From: an uncultured bacterium
GTDB lineage: Bacteria > Cyanobacteriota > Vampirovibrionia > Gastranaerophilales > Gastranaerophilaceae
DNA length: 32,335 bases
Direction of reading: 5' to 3'
Assembly: GCA_949296245.1 (NCBI GenBank)
Contig: CASFNW010000021.1
Coordinates: forward strand, 1-32,335
Each line of letters starts with the position of its first letter. Positions within the stretch are counted from its first letter, which is position 1. A model generated the notes under the pieces. The model searched no databases, was not told where the DNA came from, and saw only the letters and a program-made list of their open reading frames with translations. The position numbers and the translations under genes are program-made. This document shows, piece after piece, positions 17,087 to 26,613 of the stretch.

Positions 17087-20000
17087 ATGAATTTTTTGAA
17101 AATTTTGAAAAAACATAAACTTTTTATTTCTCTGAGTTTGATATTCCTTCTGTTTTTGTATTTGCTTTTTCTTTTTGCTGTTCCTAATTTAATTAATCTC
17201 AATAACTATAAAAAAGATATCCAAAAAATTGTTTATGATACGGCGAAACTTAATCTTGATTTTTCGGATATGAAAATAGTAACGACCCCCTGCCTGAAAG
17301 CCGGTATAAATGCTAAAGGCGTTGTCCTGTCATATCCTGAAGGAGAAAAAATAGCTTCAATTAAAGAAGCTGAGGTAAAAATAGCACTTCTTCCTTTGAT
17401 TTTAAAAACTTTAAAAGTTTCTGATGTATCCGCAGACAGTCCGGAGCTGAATCTTGTAATTTTGAAAAACGGACAGATTGATATAGTTGATTATATCAAT
17501 AAAAATATGCCATTACAGCAGGAATCACCGGATACAGCCGCTCAGGAGCTGCCTGTAAAAATTTCGACAAAACTTCCTGTTGTTACAGTAAAAGATTATT
17601 CTTTTTCGCTGGTTGATGAAAAGACAAATTATTCTCTGGCCTTAAAGGGCGAGAATTTTATTTTTGATGATGCTGTTTTAAATAAACATTTCAGAGTTTC
17701 TTCAAACGGTAAATTTCTGATTAACAATGAAGAAAATATCAACTATAATGCACGTGTAAAAATGTTCTGGCCTGCTGTTTCACAGTCTGAGCCGCAGCAG
17801 ACAGGAGAAATGCCTCAGATAGATTTTATAAGCGAGCTTGTAAAATACAGCCCGAAAGCTGATATCAATGCTGATATTACCTTAAAAGAGCATAATGTTC
17901 ATACGGACATAAACGGCTATGCAAATCTGGACAAGGTGTCTTTAAAGCTTAACAACAAAAGACTTCCTGAAAGTTTTGTTCATCTTAATGCATCAGGTCA
18001 TGATACAAAGCTGGAATCCGATTTGTACATAAGCCCTTCTGAAAAAGCTCAATTGCTGGCTGATTTGTCTCACGGACATAAAACAAAAATTGATTTAAGA
18101 GTAAAAACAGACAAAATTACTTTTTTAAGCATAAAAAACTTTGCACAGGCATTGTTTGCTTCTTTTGATATTAAAAATGATATTGATTTGATAAATGTTC
18201 AGGGTTATATTCAGTCTGATTTCTCTTTAAAAACTGATTTAAAAGATTTTGAATCCTCCGGATATTTTAAACTGTCAGACGGTGTAATCACCCACAAGAC
18301 AATACCTGTTTCAATTAAATCCTTGTGTGCATATATTGATTTTGCAAACAATTCTTTAAACATTACAAAAGCCGCTGCAAATATAAATGGCGCACAAATA
18401 AACGCAGAAGGCAAAATTGATTCTTCTTCAAACACTGATATTGCCGTAAAATCGGAGGATATAAATATAGCACCGCTATTCAACGCTTTTGCGCCTGCAG
18501 ATTTAAAAAACATGTATCTTTTAAATAGCGGCATACTGAATATTAATTTTGATGCAAAAGGCAAGCTCGATGATATAAAGCTTTCTCTTGCTGCAAAAAT
18601 CAGAAATTTCCTTTTAAAGAGCAAATCTCCGCTGCCTGTAATGAGTTTATCCGCAAAGGATATGACCGTAGAGGTTGATCCTGAAAATATAAAAATTGTT
18701 CCTTTTGATATTCTGTTTAATTCTTCTAAAATTCACATCTCAGGCGGCGTGGGAAATTATTTGAAAAATATGAAAATAAATATCTCTGCTGACGGAGATA
18801 TTCTTGCAAGCGATTTAAAAAATCTTCTTCCTAAAGAAATCAGATATTTTGTCGGTGCAAGCGGAAAAATCCCTGTCAGTGCTCTTATTAAAGGCAATGA
18901 TAAAAAAATATCAGTTGAAGCTCAGGCTTATACAAATTCCTCTAATCATTTTTCACCTCTTACCGTTAAAAAGATGATTGGAAAATCAGGACTTGTGAAT
19001 TTTTCGGCAGTTTATTCCAACGATAAATTGAATATTGAAGATGCTTCATTGTATCAGTCTCCGAAAAATTCTTTCGGTAAAGATTTTTCCGCCAACAAAA
19101 AAGGTGCACTAAAAATTGCCGGATTAAACGGGCATGTTTCAGATGTTTCAACCGGTCATCCTTCTTTAAAAATCAGTTTTTCAATACCTGAATTGCTTGT
19201 TTTATCCAGTTCTGTTATGCCGGATGCACAGATAAAAATAAGAGGCGATTTGGGTCTTTTGGGAGATATGAACAACCCTTCTTTTAATGGTTTCTTCTCA
19301 GTAAAAGATGTTTCGCTTCCTGATTTTCTGGTAAAAATTCAAGCTGCGGATATTGAACTGAATGACAATCTTATAACCGCAAAAATACAGAATTTTAATA
19401 TAAATAATACGCCTTTAAATATAGATGCGGTTGCGTCTTCAAAATTTACCAATATATTCCTCATCAAATCATTGATACTTACAAGTACAAATTTTGATGT
19501 AGACAATATTTTTGCGGCAATGGATAAAATTAACGCAAAAATGGCTGCAGCAGGCTCATCAGGCAGTACAGCTTCTTCTAACTCATTAGTCTTGCCTGTA
19601 AAAATTTCTGACGGGGATTTGAATCTTCAGAAGTTTAAAATGAAACAAGCCGGCGGAAATCTTGAAGCAACAGACGTAACAGGTGATTTTACACTTGTAA
19701 ATGATTTGTTTAAACTGAATAATTTAAAAGCATCTGTTTTTGATGGCAGCATCTTTGGAGATGTTACTTATAACCTGAAAAATACCGCTGTTACGGCAAA
19801 AGTTACAGGTTCTAAAATCAATGCAAATCCTGCAGTGACAGTATTTGTCGGATTAAAAGACCAGTTAATCGGCAATGTTGATTTTGATGCTGATGTAACA
19901 TTAAAGGGACAAACTTACGAACAGCAGATGAAAACGCTAAACGGTAAAGTTCATTTTGAAATGAAAGACGGACAGATGGGCAGTCTGGGCAGGTTCGAAA

Positions 20001-20755
20001 CATTCTTAAAGGCAGACAATCTTCTATCACAAAGCTTTGTTTCGACAAAAATCGGCAGCCTTGTATCTGCAGTTGCGCCGTACAACACAGGTAAGTTTTC
20101 ATACCTGAATGGAGATATAAATCTGAAAAACGGAACAGCGTCACTCTCCTCCGTAAAGATGTCCGGTCCTCACATGGCATTGATACTGACAGGAAACGTA
20201 AATGTTCTGTCTATGATTTCATCTCTTGAAATTTTAGGTTCGCTTTCTCCTGAAGTTACAGCTGCACTGGGGCCTGTTGCGGAGCTGTCAGTAGAAAAAT
20301 TCGCTTCATTTATACCAAAATTTGGTGCAAAAATAGCTTCCGCACTAAATACCTACAATGCAGCGGCTAATAAATCCGTACTGGCCAAGATACCTGCTTT
20401 GACACCGGCAAAAGACAATACAAAATCCTTTAAAGTCGTTCTGAACGGGAATTTGAACAACCCTGCCGGTGCAATTGACAGATTCCAGTGGCTGAATACA
20501 CCTGAAAAAATTCAGCAGGAACAAGAGGCTTTGCAAGAAGCTGTAGAACCGCAGACACCTGCTACAAAAGAAGAAATAAAAGAACAGATAAAAGAAGATA
20601 TCAAACAGGGTGTTACAAATGCAATACAGCAGAATGAAAAAGTTCAGGAGCTGAAGCAAAATAAAGCCGTAAAAACACTGGGTGATATTTATAATTTTTA
20701 TAAGAATTCCAAGACAAACAACCAGACTACGGACACTACCGAAACAGCAGAATAG
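17087..20755 (+). CDS. AsmA-family/TamB-like envelope protein
   Basis: 1222 aa from the ATG at 17087 (a GTG two codons upstream is possible). A single N-terminal anchor (KLFISLSLIFLLFLYLLFLF) is followed by NYKKDIQKIVYDTAKLNLDF, the typical AsmA start, and by a very long beta-strand-rich periplasmic body with repeated LNI..A..INGAQI-type strands. The C-terminal third has the AsmA_2-like pattern (VTGDFTLVNDLFKLNNLKAS, LKGQTYEQQMKTLNGKVHFE). The last 80 residues are Q/E/K-rich and helical. AsmA-like proteins form hydrophobic grooves proposed to move phospholipids to the outer membrane. The TolC-family gene starts 1 nt after the stop, so the two are probably co-translated. Confidence 0.85.
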   Translation: MNFLKILKKHKLFISLSLIFLLFLYLLFLFAVPNLINLNNYKKDIQKIVYDTAKLNLDFSDMKIVTTPCLKAGINAKGVVLSYPEGEKIASIKEAEVKIALLPLILKTLKVSDVSADSPELNLVILKNGQIDIVDYINKNMPLQQESPDTAAQELPVKISTKLPVVTVKDYSFSLVDEKTNYSLALKGENFIFDDAVLNKHFRVSSNGKFLINNEENINYNARVKMFWPAVSQSEPQQTGEMPQIDFISELVKYSPKADINADITLKEHNVHTDINGYANLDKVSLKLNNKRLPESFVHLNASGHDTKLESDLYISPSEKAQLLADLSHGHKTKIDLRVKTDKITFLSIKNFAQALFASFDIKNDIDLINVQGYIQSDFSLKTDLKDFESSGYFKLSDGVITHKTIPVSIKSLCAYIDFANNSLNITKAAANINGAQINAEGKIDSSSNTDIAVKSEDINIAPLFNAFAPADLKNMYLLNSGILNINFDAKGKLDDIKLSLAAKIRNFLLKSKSPLPVMSLSAKDMTVEVDPENIKIVPFDILFNSSKIHISGGVGNYLKNMKINISADGDILASDLKNLLPKEIRYFVGASGKIPVSALIKGNDKKISVEAQAYTNSSNHFSPLTVKKMIGKSGLVNFSAVYSNDKLNIEDASLYQSPKNSFGKDFSANKKGALKIAGLNGHVSDVSTGHPSLKISFSIPELLVLSSSVMPDAQIKIRGDLGLLGDMNNPSFNGFFSVKDVSLPDFLVKIQAADIELNDNLITAKIQNFNINNTPLNIDAVASSKFTNIFLIKSLILTSTNFDVDNIFAAMDKINAKMAAAGSSGSTASSNSLVLPVKISDGDLNLQKFKMKQAGGNLEATDVTGDFTLVNDLFKLNNLKASVFDGSIFGDVTYNLKNTAVTAKVTGSKINANPAVTVFVGLKDQLIGNVDFDADVTLKGQTYEQQMKTLNGKVHFEMKDGQMGSLGRFETFLKADNLLSQSFVSTKIGSLVSAVAPYNTGKFSYLNGDINLKNGTASLSSVKMSGPHMALILTGNVNVLSMISSLEILGSLSPEVTAALGPVAELSVEKFASFIPKFGAKIASALNTYNAAANKSVLAKIPALTPAKDNTKSFKVVLNGNLNNPAGAIDRFQWLNTPEKIQQEQEALQEAVEPQTPATKEEIKEQIKEDIKQGVTNAIQQNEKVQELKQNKAVKTLGDIYNFYKNSKTNNQTTDTTETAE

Positions 20756-20756
20756 T

Positions 20757-22079
20757 ATGATAAAACATCTGAAAATTTATATTTCTATATTTATAACAGT
20801 ATTTTATTTTTCAATAAACTGTGCTGTTAGTTTAGAGGTCAAAAAAATTGACCTTGATGATGCAATACAGCTTTCTCTTTCAAACAATCTTGATTTGCAG
20901 TCAGCCAGAATAGAAGTAGAACTTGCAAAAAACGGTATCGGTATTGCTAACAGATTAAAAAATCCCGAGATAAACTTTTTTTATAATTTTGGCAGAGCAG
21001 GCCGCAGTGAGCCGCAAATGTTAGGAGTATCACAGACCCTTGAAATTGCGAAAAGAGCTCCGAGAAAGAGACTTGCAAAATCAGAACTTCTGCAAAAAGA
21101 ACTGGACGTAAAGACAGCAGAGTTTACACTTGAAATGGATGTAAGAGAAACTTATGTTGATCTTGTGGGTGCAAAAACAATATTGAATGACCTAACTGAA
21201 CAAAGAAAAATACTGCAGGATCTTCTTATACTTGCACAGAAAAGATATAAAGCAAACAAATGCAGCCAGACTGACGTTATACAGGCGCAAATTGCATTGA
21301 ATAAACTGGAAACAGAAATAAATTCCGCAAAAACTTTGCTCAATTTGAGAAGAAACGATTTTAATAAAGCCTTAAATATTAAAGAAAATACCCCTGTTAT
21401 ATACGATACAAAAGAAGATTCTCTTCCGGGTGAAACTGTTTTTATCTCTTTAAAAACACCTGACTATAATCAAAAAATGCCGATGTTTGAGGAAATTGAA
21501 AAAAGGGCGCTTGATAAAAGAAATGACATAAAACAGGCAAAACAGGCAGTAGATATAGCACAAAAGAATTTTTCCGTTATTGCAAGACAAAGAATACCGG
21601 ATATAGAGGTTATGGGAGGATATTCCTTTCTGCCTTCCTCACATACTGATTCCGGAAATTTTGAATCAGGTGCTTATGTCGGTGCTAATTTGACAAATAT
21701 TCCTTTACTATACAGCTATAAACCGGAGATAAAAAATGCAAAACTGCAGATAGAACAGGCTCAAATTAATTATGAGTCAGTAAAAAATAAAGCGCAAAAA
21801 GATTTGAGCTCTGCTTATGATAAATTTCTTTCATCAAGAGAAAATTTAATTTTTTACAAACAAAAGCTTGTAAAGGATTCTGAGGATTTGATAAAAATAT
21901 CAAAGAAAAATTATAATGAAGGAAAAGCTGATTTAACCTCCGTAGTGGTTATGGAACAGTCATACAGAGATATTTTAACGGGTTATATTATGGCACTAGC
22001 TGATTATTATACGGATTGGATAGATTTTTTGAGAGAAGTTAACTCTGAAGATTTTGATCTGTTTGTCCAAGATTTGTGA
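20757..22079 (+). CDS. TolC-family outer membrane efflux protein
   Basis: 440 aa. The ATG at 20757 is preferred over upstream in-frame codons because it starts a signal peptide (HLKIYISIFITVFYFSINCAVS) and lies 1 nt past the AsmA-like stop. Two long coiled-coil halves repeat the OEP pattern: LDDAIQLSLSNNLDLQSARI and, after the midpoint, RALDKRNDIKQAKQAVDIAQ, each followed by a beta segment (NPEINFFYNFGRAG; PDIEVMGGYSFLPS). This trimeric channel would span the periplasm and outer membrane for a tripartite efflux or type I export system. No membrane-fusion protein is adjacent. The conserved YKANKCSQTDVIQAQIALN helix resembles CusC/CzcC-type proteins. Confidence 0.9.
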   Translation: MIKHLKIYISIFITVFYFSINCAVSLEVKKIDLDDAIQLSLSNNLDLQSARIEVELAKNGIGIANRLKNPEINFFYNFGRAGRSEPQMLGVSQTLEIAKRAPRKRLAKSELLQKELDVKTAEFTLEMDVRETYVDLVGAKTILNDLTEQRKILQDLLILAQKRYKANKCSQTDVIQAQIALNKLETEINSAKTLLNLRRNDFNKALNIKENTPVIYDTKEDSLPGETVFISLKTPDYNQKMPMFEEIEKRALDKRNDIKQAKQAVDIAQKNFSVIARQRIPDIEVMGGYSFLPSSHTDSGNFESGAYVGANLTNIPLLYSYKPEIKNAKLQIEQAQINYESVKNKAQKDLSSAYDKFLSSRENLIFYKQKLVKDSEDLIKISKKNYNEGKADLTSVVVMEQSYRDILTGYIMALADYYTDWIDFLREVNSEDFDLFVQDL

Positions 22080-22132
22080 TATATAGGCAAATTTTTTGTT
22101 ACACTAAAACATCAATATATCTTTTGTTAGAA

Positions 22133-22138
22133 TATAAT
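22133..22138 (+). promoter_or_regulatory. -10 box for the ABC ATPase gene
   Basis: A TATAAT at 22133-22138 implies a transcript start near 22145. That places the TTG at 22144 outside the message and favours the TTG at 22171, which has a GTAAGG ribosome site. No clear -35. Confidence 0.45.
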
Positions 22139-22170
22139 TATATTTGTTGAAAAAATGTAAGGTATTAAAG

Positions 22171-22974
22171 TTGGACACACATAAAACGACCGATATAATA
22201 ATTGATTTTGAAAATATATATGTAAACTACGGTATGACAACCGTATTGAAAGATATAAATTTAAAAATTCAAAATAATGAAAACTGGGTTATCCTTGGCG
22301 CAAACGGAAGCGGCAAATCAACATTGATGAAGCTTTTTTCACATGATATTTATCCCAATACCAAATACCATTTTAAAAAAGAAATTTTCGGCAAAGACAG
22401 ATGGGATATTTTTGAACTTAAAAAATTTCTCGGAATAATTACAAATGATTTACATACAAAATTTGAAAATACGGCAAAGTCAGAGATTGCTTTTGATGTT
22501 GTATTGAGCGGATTTTACAGTTCGCTGGGCGTATACAAACATCATAATTTCAGCACTCAGGAAATCGAAACCGCACAAAATGCAATGGACTTTTTGGATA
22601 TAACAAATATAAAAGACAAAAAAGTATGTGAAATGAGTACCGGACAACTGCGGCGGTGTATAATAGGCAGGTCTTTAATTCATAACCCAAAAGCATTTAT
22701 TCTTGATGAACCGACAACAGGGCTCGATATAAAAGCGAAACGTAATGTTATAAATGTTTTACAAAAACTTTCAAAAAACGTACCGGTTATTCTTGTAACA
22801 CATGACATAAATGAAATTTTTCCGGAAATAACACATGCAGCACTAATGTATAACAATACTATTTACAAACAGGGGCGAAAAGAAGAAGTATTAACATCTG
22901 AAAATCTTTCAGAAATATTTGAAACAGATATACAATTGGAATTTAATAACGGCAAATATTCAATAAGAAATTAA
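22171..22974 (+). CDS. ABC transporter ATP-binding protein
   Basis: 267 aa from TTG 22171 (22144 gives 276 aa). Walker A is VILGANGSGKST, the signature is MSTGQLRR (a variant of LSGGQ), Walker B is AFILDEPTTGLD and the switch histidine is VTHDINE. The sequence after Walker A, STLMKLFSHDIYPNTKY, and the single-domain length resemble the YlmA/ModF-like group. It hydrolyses ATP at the inner face of a membrane. No permease gene is adjacent, so the partner is elsewhere, or it acts without one. It overlaps the convergent exported-protein gene by TTAA. Confidence 0.88.
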   Translation: MDTHKTTDIIIDFENIYVNYGMTTVLKDINLKIQNNENWVILGANGSGKSTLMKLFSHDIYPNTKYHFKKEIFGKDRWDIFELKKFLGIITNDLHTKFENTAKSEIAFDVVLSGFYSSLGVYKHHNFSTQEIETAQNAMDFLDITNIKDKKVCEMSTGQLRRCIIGRSLIHNPKAFILDEPTTGLDIKAKRNVINVLQKLSKNVPVILVTHDINEIFPEITHAALMYNNTIYKQGRKEEVLTSENLSEIFETDIQLEFNNGKYSIRN

Positions 22975-23615
22975 ATTTGATGATAATCTGAATATATATC
23001 TATCTCTTCATCAACATCTCTTATTTTTGTTCTTATGACACAATCCGAATTATTTATAGGAATAAGTATAACAATATCCGCCTGAGACAGTGGTGCAAGA
23101 GTAAGTTCGCTGGTCAAAACACCTATAGTTTTTTTGTATTCTTTTCTTATTCTTTTATGTGCAAAGTATTCATCAAATTTTTGCTGCGGATATACACCCA
23201 GGAGTCCTACACCTGCTACAGTTGCACCTGCTGTTGCAAGTACATAAATCAAGCCCTTGCGCGCTTTTGCAATATTGCCTGTGCCTACATCTTCATTGTA
23301 ACAATCAACAGCAATTTGCTTTGGAATTGACAACAAATTTTTAAAAGTCTGACCTGATTCCAGCATTTTATTAATGGTCTCATCGGCATTTTGATTGGAA
23401 GGAATAAAAACATCTACCGGAGAGCTGGTTAAATTTGTAACGGTAGTTTGATAAACTCGAAAATCATTTTTTATATCACTGTTTAAATCTATTTCCGAAG
23501 CCGTAACATCAACATGCCCTGGTGTGCAAACCCAACCTGAAGTATCAGTAGGAAATGCAAATGCAGCTTCGCATAAAGTCAATAAAACCAACACTGTAGA
23601 TAAGATTTTTTTCAT
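22971..23615 (-). CDS. Exported protein of unknown function
   Basis: 214 aa with a signal peptide (ILSTVLVLLTLCEAAFAFP). The mature part has beta-type sequence (FRVYQTTVTNLTSSPVDVFI), then a hydrophobic Gly/Ala stretch (GLIYVLATAGATVAGVGLLG, about 125-145), a basic helix (HKRIRKEYKKTIG) and a strand-rich end (ADIVILIPINNSDCVIR). This order, strands then a Gly/Ala membrane-like segment, recalls the 16080-16883 product, but I see no convincing alignment. Two cysteines remain in the mature part. Not recognised. Confidence 0.65.
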   Translation of the reverse strand: MKKILSTVLVLLTLCEAAFAFPTDTSGWVCTPGHVDVTASEIDLNSDIKNDFRVYQTTVTNLTSSPVDVFIPSNQNADETINKMLESGQTFKNLLSIPKQIAVDCYNEDVGTGNIAKARKGLIYVLATAGATVAGVGLLGVYPQQKFDEYFAHKRIRKEYKKTIGVLTSELTLAPLSQADIVILIPINNSDCVIRTKIRDVDEEIDIYSDYHQI

Positions 23616-23701
23616 GTAATATATGATACTCTAAAATCCTCTATTTGCCTATATGTTATTTTGCAGATTTATATAGCAAATTCCACCCCAAATTGCCAAA
23701 A

Positions 23702-23902
23702 CCGCGTCATACTTAGCGTTAACTAAGTATCTATCCCCGCGTCATTCTTTTATATGTTACGTAATTCGATAACATATACAAGAATGACAAATAATTAAGA
23801 GCTTATTGCTTGAGTCGCAGGCAATTCATGGGGAAAGTTTAAGCATAAAGATTTCATTTATGGTACCAAAGTCTCAGAATCTTAGTTTTTATCGTTCTGA
23901 GA
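23702..23902. repeat. Three spacer hairpins before the histidine kinase gene
   Basis: Hairpin A at 23709-23730 is ATACTTAG/CTAAGTAT. Hairpin B at 23741-23788 pairs GTCATTCTT with AAGAATGAC and TATATGTTA with TAACATATA. Hairpin C at 23872-23902 is TCTCAGAA/TTCTGAGA. CCGCGTCAT is repeated at 23702 and about 23737. None has a T-run on the kinase strand, so these look like repeats rather than terminators. Nothing else is seen in 23616-23962. Confidence 0.55.
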
Positions 23903-23962
23903 GTGAAAGCCAAAGATATCTTTTTAAGTATGACTTATTTATATACACAATTTATTTATATA

Positions 23963-23971
23963 TGCTATAAT
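23963..23971 (+). promoter_or_regulatory. Extended -10 promoter of the histidine kinase gene
   Basis: TGCTATAAT is a near-ideal extended -10 box. The ATG at 23981 is only 9 nt downstream, so transcription would start at or just before the start codon. No good -35 and no Shine-Dalgarno. Confidence 0.55.
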
Positions 23972-23980
23972 TTCTTCATA

Positions 23981-25792
23981 ATGAATAAAAAGTCGCTAAG
24001 TATAAGTACACAGAATAAATTAATACTTTTAGGTTTGGTAGTAAGCACAATTCTTATTGTAGGATTGGCTGTTTTTGCCATTACAAATATCCAGCAGAAA
24101 ATCTCCGAGGTTTATTCGGGATTCGGTGAAATACTGACAAAAACACTGGCTATAGAGAGTGTTGAAATAACGAAAAACGTTCAGGAATTTGAAAAATTTT
24201 CCACCCTTCAAGCCCATACTCATTCTATTATCAACAGCAATAATGAAATCGCCTTTATTGAATTTCAGGATGATAAAAATAATATAATTTATTCAAGCAA
24301 AAAAGAATATCCAAACCGTGCACAGCAGGCAAAAATAACAAGCTCTGCCCAGATGATAGTTAACAATGACGGTGTAAAAACAACTATAGGAAAAGTTACG
24401 GTAGGGCTGACCGGCGGAGCGACAAAAGACATCTCTCATGCAACCAGAAACTCTATGCTTGTTGTGTTTACTGTTGCGTGGCTGGTGTTTACTTTTGTAA
24501 TTTTGATAAACACAATACTGATTACACGTGAACTCAGCATGCTGCATCACGGAGTAAAAAAGATTACAACCGGGCAATTCGGCTATACTCTCGATGATAA
24601 AAACACTTCAGGCGAGATAAAAGACCTTATAAATGCATTCAACAATATGTCTTTAAGGCTGCACCAGTATGAAGAGCAGAATATTGACCAGCTTACTCTT
24701 GAAAGAAATAAATTTGAAGCGGTATTGATGAGTATTGTAAACGGTGTTGTTGTATGTGACAACTATGACAATGTTGTTCTTGTTAATAATGCTGCCAAAA
24801 AGATGTTAGAGGTAGAAGATTCTCAAATTTTGAATACAAAAATTCAAATGTACTGCGATACTGACGGCGAGTTATGTTTTAAAGAAAAAATAGAACAGTT
24901 TAAAGATACTCCGCTCGATGTTATGGAGAATAAGCCTCTTGAATTTAATATAGAAGTTGATTCAAGGGTAATAAAAGCTGTTATATCTCCTATGTTTTCT
25001 TCTAATCAAGAATATGTAGGATACGTGATAGTTCTGATTGACGTGACAAAAGAAGTTGAAATAGACAGGATGAAAAGCAACTTCATATCAAATGTCAGCC
25101 ACGAATTAAGAACTCCCGTTACTGTTTTAAGAACATATATTGATACCATATACAATCATTCTGATGAATTTGACGAACAAACAAATAAAGAGTTTTTTGA
25201 AGTAATTAATAAAGAAGCTGCAAGGCTCCAGAAAATGGTGAATGATATTCTTGATTTTTCAAGACTTGAATCAGGCAATGTTAGTGTAGAAAAAGAATTG
25301 ACGGATATTGTTCCGCTGATTGAATCTGAAATAAAATCAATGCAGATTCTTGCAGAAGAAAAACATATTACATTCTCTTTAATCAAAGAGCCTGACCTGC
25401 CCCAAATTCCTATCAATGCTGACAGCATAGAAAGAGCGTTGAATAATCTTTTATCAAATGCGATTAAATATTCACCGGAAAACGGCAGAATTAAAGTCCG
25501 TGCAGAAATCGCCAGAGATCCGAAATACGTGGAAGTTTCGGTTGAAGATCAGGGCTGCGGTATATCAGAAGAGCACCAGAAAAAGATTTTTGAACGTTTT
25601 TACAGGGTGGAAAATGATACACACACCGTAAAAGGCACGGGACTGGGGCTGCATCTTGTTAAAATAACAATTGAAAAACATCATAAAGGAGAGGTTTTTG
25701 TAAAGAGTAAACCCGGAGAAGGCTCTACTTTCGGATTCAGGCTTCCTATAAATCCTCCTGAAGATACAGAAGAAGCAGAGATAAATAACTAA
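23981..25792 (+). CDS. Membrane sensor histidine kinase (HAMP-PAS-HisKA-HATPase)
   Basis: 603 aa from the ATG at 23981; an upstream in-frame ATG at 23903 is unlikely because the extended -10 box lies between. TM1 is LILLGLVVSTILIVGLAVFA (about 14-33), followed by an extracytoplasmic sensor of about 140 residues and TM2 (VVFTVAWLVFTFVILINTIL, about 180-200). Then HAMP (LSMLHHGVKKITTGQFGYTL), PAS (LMSIVNGVVVCDNYDNVVLV), the HisKA H-box FISNVSHELRTPV with His374, and HATPase boxes N (NNLLSNAIKYSPE), G1 (DQGCGISEEHQKKIFERFYR) and G2 (GTGLGLHLVK). The architecture matches the PhoR/WalK group. No response regulator is next to it, so its partner is encoded elsewhere. The signal is unknown. Confidence 0.92.
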   Translation: MNKKSLSISTQNKLILLGLVVSTILIVGLAVFAITNIQQKISEVYSGFGEILTKTLAIESVEITKNVQEFEKFSTLQAHTHSIINSNNEIAFIEFQDDKNNIIYSSKKEYPNRAQQAKITSSAQMIVNNDGVKTTIGKVTVGLTGGATKDISHATRNSMLVVFTVAWLVFTFVILINTILITRELSMLHHGVKKITTGQFGYTLDDKNTSGEIKDLINAFNNMSLRLHQYEEQNIDQLTLERNKFEAVLMSIVNGVVVCDNYDNVVLVNNAAKKMLEVEDSQILNTKIQMYCDTDGELCFKEKIEQFKDTPLDVMENKPLEFNIEVDSRVIKAVISPMFSSNQEYVGYVIVLIDVTKEVEIDRMKSNFISNVSHELRTPVTVLRTYIDTIYNHSDEFDEQTNKEFFEVINKEAARLQKMVNDILDFSRLESGNVSVEKELTDIVPLIESEIKSMQILAEEKHITFSLIKEPDLPQIPINADSIERALNNLLSNAIKYSPENGRIKVRAEIARDPKYVEVSVEDQGCGISEEHQKKIFERFYRVENDTHTVKGTGLGLHLVKITIEKHHKGEVFVKSKPGEGSTFGFRLPINPPEDTEEAEINN

Positions 25793-25822
25793 ATTCCGGC
25801 ACATACAATGTATGCACCGGAA
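25793..25822. terminator. Probable terminator between convergent genes
   Basis: ATTCCGG and CCGGAAT close a stem with CATA/TATG inside, followed by AAAATTTTATG on the plus strand. It could stop the kinase transcript and, less well, rubrerythrin. Confidence 0.5.
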
Positions 25823-25847
25823 TAAAATTTTATGACCTAAATTGGTA

Positions 25848-26429
25848 CTAGGACAGTTTCTCTGTTACTACAAAATATTCTTTCGGATGTTTACAAAACG
25901 GGCAGTTCTTTGGAGGTTCTTTTCCTTCAAAGCTGTAGCCGCATTTTGAACATTGCCAGAGCACTTCTTTTTCTTTTTTTAAAAGAGTGTTATTTTCAAT
26001 CTCATCAATAAGAAGATTGTATCTTGTCATATGCATTTTTTCTATACTTCTTATTGTTTCAAACAGGCAGGCTATTTTGTCAAAGCCTTCTTCTCTTGCT
26101 TCATCTGCAAATTTTGCGTACATATCTTGCCATTCATAGCTTTCTGTTCCGGCTGCAGTTTTTAAATTGTCTAAAGTTTTAGGTATCTTTCCGTCATTAA
26201 GCAGTCTGAACCAGATTTTGCCGTGTTCTTCTTCATTGCCAGCCGTCTCATCAAAGATGTCAGCAATATGGATGTATCCCTCTTTCCTAGCCTGTTTGGA
26301 GAAAAAAGTATATTTATTTCTTGCCTGTGATTCACCGCACAATGCCTCCTTTAAGTTTTGTTCCGTTCTTGTACCTTCCAAATTTTTATTAATAAATTTA
26401 GAAAAATCATCTTCATCGCCAGTGCTCAT
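25848..26429 (-). CDS. rbr: Rubrerythrin
   Basis: 193 aa from the ATG at 26429, after an AAAGGCGG ribosome site. The four-helix diiron domain supplies the expected ligands: EALCGESQARNKY, ETAGNEEEHGK, ADEAREEGFDKIA and SIEKMH. The C-terminal rubredoxin domain has CSKCGYSFEG and CPFCKHPKEYF, the two CxxC iron knuckles. It reduces hydrogen peroxide in the cytoplasm of anaerobes, taking electrons from rubredoxin or NADH-linked reductases. The N-terminal about 20 residues (STGDEDDFSKFINKNLEGT) form a slight acidic extension. It is single-gene, convergent with the histidine kinase. Confidence 0.95.
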   Translation of the reverse strand: MSTGDEDDFSKFINKNLEGTRTEQNLKEALCGESQARNKYTFFSKQARKEGYIHIADIFDETAGNEEEHGKIWFRLLNDGKIPKTLDNLKTAAGTESYEWQDMYAKFADEAREEGFDKIACLFETIRSIEKMHMTRYNLLIDEIENNTLLKKEKEVLWQCSKCGYSFEGKEPPKNCPFCKHPKEYFVVTEKLS

Positions 26430-26550
26430 CAATTGCCGCCTTTCTTTTTAGCTTTTACGATTCTAATTTGAACACAAAACTTTATTAAGTTAGTAATACT
26501 GTACAGCTAATACACACAGGCTATTTTTGAAATACTGTATCAAAATAAAA

Positions 26551-26598
26551 AAATAAGGCCGCTTATTAAAATAGAATTAAAAAGCAGCCTTATTTTTT
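26551..26598 (-). terminator. Terminator of the second PGI gene
   Basis: AAATAAGGC pairs with GCCTTATTT over an AT-rich loop, with T-runs on both strands, directly after the minus-strand PGI stop. The region 26430-26550 shows nothing else. Confidence 0.7.
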
Positions 26599-26613
26599 CG
26601 ATTATTAAGGATT

